From NCBI GenBank assembly GCA_027605045.1, contig JAQFWX010000154.1, positions 1 through 64,000 on the forward strand: 64,000 nucleotides of DNA, written 5' to 3'. Positions 59,488 through 64,000 of this stretch are shown here, in pieces. Origin of the DNA: Phallus indusiatus. Lineage: Eukaryota; Basidiomycota; Agaricomycetes; Phallales; Phallaceae. The notes beneath the pieces are model-generated. The model searched no databases, had not been told where the DNA came from, and saw only the letters and a program-made list of their open reading frames with translations. Every line of letters starts with the position of its first letter. The stretch's first letter is position 1. Position numbers and translations under genes: made by a program.

Positions 59488-61225
59488 ATGGCTTTCTACT
59501 CCTACTACAACACCCTCCCCTCATGGGGAACGTCTCAATTTCAACCAATCCCCCCTCCTACACCCCGATACCGACCACTGTCTTCCTGTAAGTAACATTA
59601 GCTGCTATCATTCTCTTCCTTGTCGTCTTAAAAGCGCGTAGGGACAGGAAATGATTATTTTGCGGCGCACTCGGGCACCCGAGACAAGTAAGTTCACATT
59701 GAGTTGGTGTGGTTGAAGGCTTTGCTCACCGTCCTGTTTAACCCAAGTACCGTTTTCGATTATGTTTGGTATAAGATGAGAGATTTTGTCATGGGTACCG
59801 GATACGGCAGAAACCACGCCTTCCGTTGGTGGAAGAGGCTATATTCAGGACTTGTCGGTTTCTTCTTATTTTTATGTGGTGTGTACATTCTTCTAACCAT
59901 TTTAATACAGGCTACGCCCGCATCCCTCTTACCAAAAGAGATTGGTGCAGCCGCCGGCTATGAAGCAATAAGAATTTGGGAAACCCACAATGGGATATAT
60001 GCTGCTCCTATGAATGCCGACCAAGAAAGAGAGCGCGAGGCACTAGTTGGCGTAGCTGCTGCCGAAGGTAAATAATATAAAGATATTATTAAAGTGTGCG
60101 CCCAGACTTACATTGAATATTCAAGCAACAAGGCTTTGGGCTTATACAGGACGCCCCCAGGACAAATGGGGTCGTTTGGAAGCCTCCGAGACTGCCGCCG
60201 CTACGGCGTCCCGAATCTTTCTTCAGGTTAGTAGATGGATTGTGTTTTATGATCATGTTGGCGGCTTGCTTATCTCATTCGTATATTAGGAATATACGAA
60301 TGGGTCCGTGTATGAACCTTTTAACCGTGTTCCAAAATCGGTTTCCTTTGGGTCAGTGAATTTCACTATCATGTCCGTCAAACTTGTAGTACTGATTCGA
60401 CATTTTATTGTTAGACGAAACTCATGGGGTGGTCGTCGTGCTTCAACACCGATTCCCTCTTCCTCAGGTTTGCGTTATCGTCCCCCAACGCCTTACAATG
60501 GCCCCTCTGTAGTGGACACTCTCGCATCGCCGGTGTCCTCATACGGGAACACGTTGAATATGACGGGTATGGATGGCGCACTCCCCCCGTTGGCGTCACC
60601 CTATCCTGCGCCTGGTACACCTTTGGGAAGTCCTTATTTAGACGGAGGCGCCGGAGGAGGCCGAGGATATATTCCTTCTCCCATTGACGATTACCCGGAT
60701 GGCTTTGACGGATATGACGATTATGAGGGCGGCCCCGGGTATGGTTCGTATGGAGAGAACTTTGGAGGAGGAAGATATGGCAACTCTGGCTATGCTGGGG
60801 GAATTGGCGGACCGGGTTATGGTGGTTACGGAGGAATACGAGGAGGAATGGGAATGGGCGGTGGAATGGGAGGGATGGGAATGGACGGCTTTGGTGGTAT
60901 TGGAGCTGGTTTAGCGAGCCCAGGTCTTGGTTATGGCGGTGGTAGTGCGTTTGGACCCGAGCTAGACAACGGTATCGACTACATGAATCAAGGTGTAGGA
61001 CCCTACGGTGGTTCAGCGACTAATCCCTCAAATGTTGTATACGACCCAATCCTCGGTCCCGGTATTCAAGGGACCTATTACCCCAAAGTTGCGCAGATGC
61101 AACGTCTCGGTCTTAATGGTGGTTCATATGGTTACCCCGGTGCATCTGTTGGCTTACCACCTCCACCTGGCACTTATTCAACTTGGCCACGAAGAGGTCT
61201 CAGGAGAACGAGGTCATTCTTTTGA
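59488..61225 (+). CDS. Single-pass membrane protein with Gly/Tyr-rich C-terminal region
   Basis: Exons 59488..59587, 59642..59687, 59748..60067, 60150..60226, 60290..60351 and 60415..61225 give 471 aa with consistent phases. The N-terminus is short and polar (MAFYSYYNTLPSW). Residues about 90-115 form one TM helix (GLVGFFLFLCGVYILLTILI) preceded by RWWKRLY, which suggests a cytosolic N-terminus. Then come a charged helix (MNADQEREREALVG), a Pro/Ser-rich linker, and a roughly 150-residue stretch rich in Gly, Tyr and Met (GYGSYGENFGGG, GGMGGMGMDG). The extreme C-terminus is Arg-rich (RRGLRRTRSFF). No family recognised; a basidiomycete-specific protein is likely. The last intron (60352-60414) is inferred; without it the frame also stays open, so retention would add 21 residues. 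Confidence 0.75.
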
Positions 61226-61401
61226 AAAAGTCAGGAAAAGGTTCATATATAATATGTATCAGGAAAGTGTTATTTAATGTGCCCAAAAGATACGTACTCT
61301 GTGTAATCATAGCTTCTAATAATATATGTTTGAACGATATGGTGGTATCGGAACGGGTTTTTATTATTATGCTATACATACAACTGCATAACAGGAAGGA
61401 G

Positions 61402-62572
61402 CTAAGGTGTTCTCATTTCTGCATCTTCATCTTTCTTTCCTAGTCCGTGTTTATCCAGTAACGCATTAATCTCCGCGGGTTTGTATATTTTCGGTCGTGG
61501 TTTCTTTGTCTTTGGGTCGAGAGTCAAAACCGCAAATTCAACTAGATAGAATCGTTAAGCAAGGTGATATCTTAGAAATAAGATGTACTGACGCTTTTCG
61601 CTGCTGAGGGTTGTGCTATCCATGGTCTTGCTCATGACCCGTATGGCAAGTGCGATCGCCTCTTCTACTGTTATGTCGTCTTTGTACTCTTGTTTTAGCA
61701 AACTTTGGGCTGTTCCATTGTTTGCACCGATACAAGTGGCTTTCCAACCAGAGTAGTTACCCGATGGATCTGAATGATATAGCTGGAAGTCGTATTGGAC
61801 ATCATATCCAGCGTACAACAATGAAACACCGAATGGACGAAGACCTGTGGTTTATGTTTTCGATAAACAGCAGAACAAGAGGATAGTGATCTCACCTCCG
61901 AACTGAGTATAGCCTTGTTTCATGTTGCATAACCGCTGGGCAAGTTGTTCGACTGGGATATCCTCGTTATACGTAAGTAAATATCTTTGGGCAGCATTGC
62001 GCGAAAAATTAATCAGTGAGTTGGCATCAGCTGTGATACCCGCAACACCGGCAATAACGTTCCTGGGAAAAAACATAGGTTAGCAATTACTTGGAAGGGT
62101 CTGCAAAAGGGGACGGGTGATGACTCACGAGTTCAAAAGATATATCTTTTCCCCACTTCCGCCGTACCCGCCCTCCTTCACGCCGGATAGATCTAGAAGC
62201 TTTCCTGTGATTTTCTTTTCTGCCGCCAAAACAACCCCATCTGCAGCTAATATCCCGAGTACTGTGCCAGCATGTGATATGGCCTCCATGGCATATTCAA
62301 CTTCGATTCAGATAAGTAAACGGAAATCATTAGTGTGTGATAACGCGTACTCTGATACAAACGGCCTATAAAAGGGTCAGTATAAACTCTACAAGAAAAT
62401 CTAATTTCCCACTTACCCTCAGGAGAGAAAATGGTGGTGCGACCTAAGGAAAGGAAAACGTTGTTTATCGTAGAAACATCTTGAATAAAACCAACATACT
62501 ATCATAACGACGAGCCTAAAAGTAAGTGAGCAAGATTATAAACTAAGCACGCATGTCTATTGAACATACCAT
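61402..62572 (-). CDS. PRE9: 20S proteasome subunit alpha type-4 (PSMA4/PRE9)
   Basis: Outer-ring subunit of the 20S core particle. Eight coding exons (62572..62570, 62515..62500, 62443..62417, 62365..62351, 62300..62129, 62062..61896, 61844..61593, 61541..61402) give 263 aa, against 261 in the human protein. The N-terminal alpha signature reads [32 protein letters not shown]. Further matches include [96 protein letters not shown] and a charged C-terminus ([10 protein letters not shown]). The first coding exon holds only the ATG, directly followed by GTATGT, and the next three exons have 16, 27 and 15 nt; they are required to rebuild the invariant signature. It lies convergent with the Gly-rich gene (176 bp) and divergent from the P450. 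Confidence 0.95.
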
Positions 62573-63101
62573 GTTCAAAAGTTGCTACAAGTTAGGGTAC
62601 AAGAAATGCTGAATGACGCGTCGACCAGTACGTACGCCCGTTAGACGCGGTGACATGGCTTACTCAGCAGATTGGTCTGGACACCAATTAGAACGCTCGA
62701 TTATGTACGCAGATTTCTTCCGGGTACTTGCTGTAACCGTCGCCAGCTTCTTCTTCGTGCCATGTCGTCCGATTTTAGAGATGGTGCCTCAATTACGGAT
62801 TTCCGATAAAACACACGCTTCGCATAGATTCGAGCATCCTCGTTGCTGTTTCATTGCGAGATGCCTCCGATTAAAATCTTTTCCGGCGTTTACCATGGTT
62901 CATCGGAGAACAGATCACTAGCCAGCCCTAGGCATCATTCACAAAAGGAATCTTAATACACTGACTTATCAGCATGTGATATTATCTTGCTACCTGCCAT
63001 ACCCTTACTTTCTGATCAATTTGAATTCGAGAAAGTATAAAAGCCCCCTTCGCTCAACCTTTCTTAGCATCACCTCTGCAATACAACAGTATTAAACAGT
63101 C
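62573..63101. promoter_or_regulatory. Divergent region between PRE9 and the P450 gene
   Basis: 529 bp holding both promoters; about 65 bp before the P450 ATG is a TATAAAAG-like element (63037-63043). The plus-strand frame 62613-62921 is not supported as a gene. Confidence 0.45.
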
Positions 63102-64000
63102 ATGGTTTCTCCAATTCCTCAACCGTACGTTTTTCTGCACTTCTCATACTGTTATTCAGTCCTCAACTGACATCGTTCAGTCCCAAGATCCCCCTCATAG
63201 GCAATGCGCATCTTATTGACAAAGAGGTTTGTCTAAATTCCATGACTGCCTGACAGCAACGGTTAATTATCTCAAACAACTATAGCTTCCCCCTCGGTCT
63301 CTCATGCTGCTTGCCAAAGAATATGGGCCTATTTATCAGTTATCCCTTCCCGGTAATGATTTTGGTTTTAGTGGATAAATGTCATGGAATTCTGAAATTA
63401 CTTCTCCAGGTAGGACATCTATAATAGTTTCTAGTCAAGAGATCGCAGATCAAGTTTGCGATCAGAAGCGTTTCCATAAAGCTGTATCCGGCGCTCTGAA
63501 AGAAGTTCGCAACCTCACTAGAGATGGTTTGTTCACGGCGTTTCATGGGGAAACTAATTGGGCCATAGCTCGTGAGTTATAGCCCCCGATCTCCAGTTGT
63601 TTTGACTGAAATGCCGCGTAAGATCGTATTCTGATGCCTGCATTTGGGCCTCTGAAAATCCTTGGAATGTTCAACTCCATGGTCGACATCGCTTCCCAAC
63701 TTATCGACAAATGGGAGGTAAGTGACACTGTCCTTTTTGGTGTAAAGAGCTTGAACTCATGTTCTACAGAGGTATCCTTGCTTTGTAATTTCTCAAGAAC
63801 AAGTTGTCTTATCTCATTTAGATTTGGACCCGAATATCAACTTGAGCCAGCAGAAGACTTCACCCGGCTTGCATTTGACACGATCGCGTTGTAAGTTCGC
63901 TTCTTAATCTCATTTCGCTTTTTCGTCTGGCTGAATCTCGTCAGGACCACTATGTCTCATCGTCTGAACTCGTTTTATTCAGTAAAACCCTTTCGTTTCC
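63102..64000 (+). CDS. CYP505-like cytochrome P450, N-terminal part (cut by window end)
   Basis: Partial gene with exons 63102..63124, 63181..63226, 63286..63352, 63410..63571, 63623..63717, (63770..63771), 63822..63890 and 63945..64000 onwards. The product starts MVSPIPQPPKIPLIGNAHLID without a membrane anchor and continues with [82 protein letters not shown] and RFGPEYQLEPAEDFTRLAFDTIALTTMSHRLNSFY. These match the self-sufficient P450s of the P450foxy/BM3 type, in which the haem domain is fused to a reductase and hydroxylates fatty acids near the omega end. The reductase half would lie outside. The lack of an N-terminal TM helix agrees with CYP505. Joining the WE and RFGPE segments needs a 2-nt exon or reflects a frameshift (see findings). 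Confidence 0.85.

Noticed and set aside
62613..62921. Plus-strand frame between PRE9 and the P450
   Set aside because: No family resemblance and it lies in the divergent promoter region of two solid genes.

Overview
The window looks like nuclear DNA of a filamentous basidiomycete, most likely an Agaricomycete. Genes are intron-dense, with introns of about 50-65 nt carrying GT(A/G)(A/C)G-like donors. They are packed on both strands, and the protein set is typical of mushrooms: a Ppo-type dioxygenase-P450 fusion, a CYP505-like P450, an HMG-box regulator and many lineage-specific proteins. I see no operons, rRNA, tRNA, CRISPR array or intact transposon. Exon coordinates come from reading frames, splice dinucleotides and phase continuity. 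Where I list exons, the coding lengths sum to a multiple of three, but none has been checked against RNA.

Left part (1-14.2 kb): the 3' end of a single-pass membrane protein gene; an NAD kinase (+); an unrecognised six-exon gene (-); mevalonate diphosphate decarboxylase (-), head to head with a pterin-4a-carbinolamine dehydratase-like gene (+); and a ten-exon linoleate dioxygenase/P450 fusion (-).

Middle (14.2-31 kb): an RDH54/RAD54B-type recombination translocase (-), a secretory or membrane-anchored YtcJ-like amidohydrolase with 15 exons (-), a tandem-DUF427 protein (-), the HRD1 ubiquitin ligase (+), a YqeY/Aim41-like mitochondrial protein (-) only 49 bp from the divergent queuosine-salvage glycosylase (+), and a small unknown ORF. 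Then come a 3.4 kb region with no clear gene, an HMG-box regulator (-) and a small glycine-rich RRM protein (-).

Right part (41-64 kb): a head-to-tail triplication of a four-TM protein gene of unknown function, two copies intact and the third decayed; an HMT1-like ABC transporter (-) and a GEF1-like CLC exchanger (-), two organellar transporters in tandem; a gene-poor stretch with a 21-bp coiled-coil repeat; a Gly/Tyr-rich membrane protein (+); proteasome alpha4 (-) with its start codon alone on the first coding exon; and the start of a CYP505-like P450 (+), cut by the window edge.

Most genes are unrelated housekeeping functions, so no biosynthetic cluster is evident. The most distinctive features are the decaying tandem family at 41-46.5 kb, the unusual splicing (GC-AG introns, a solitary start-codon exon, 15-28 nt micro-exons, a possible 2-nt exon in the P450) and the very short divergent promoters.
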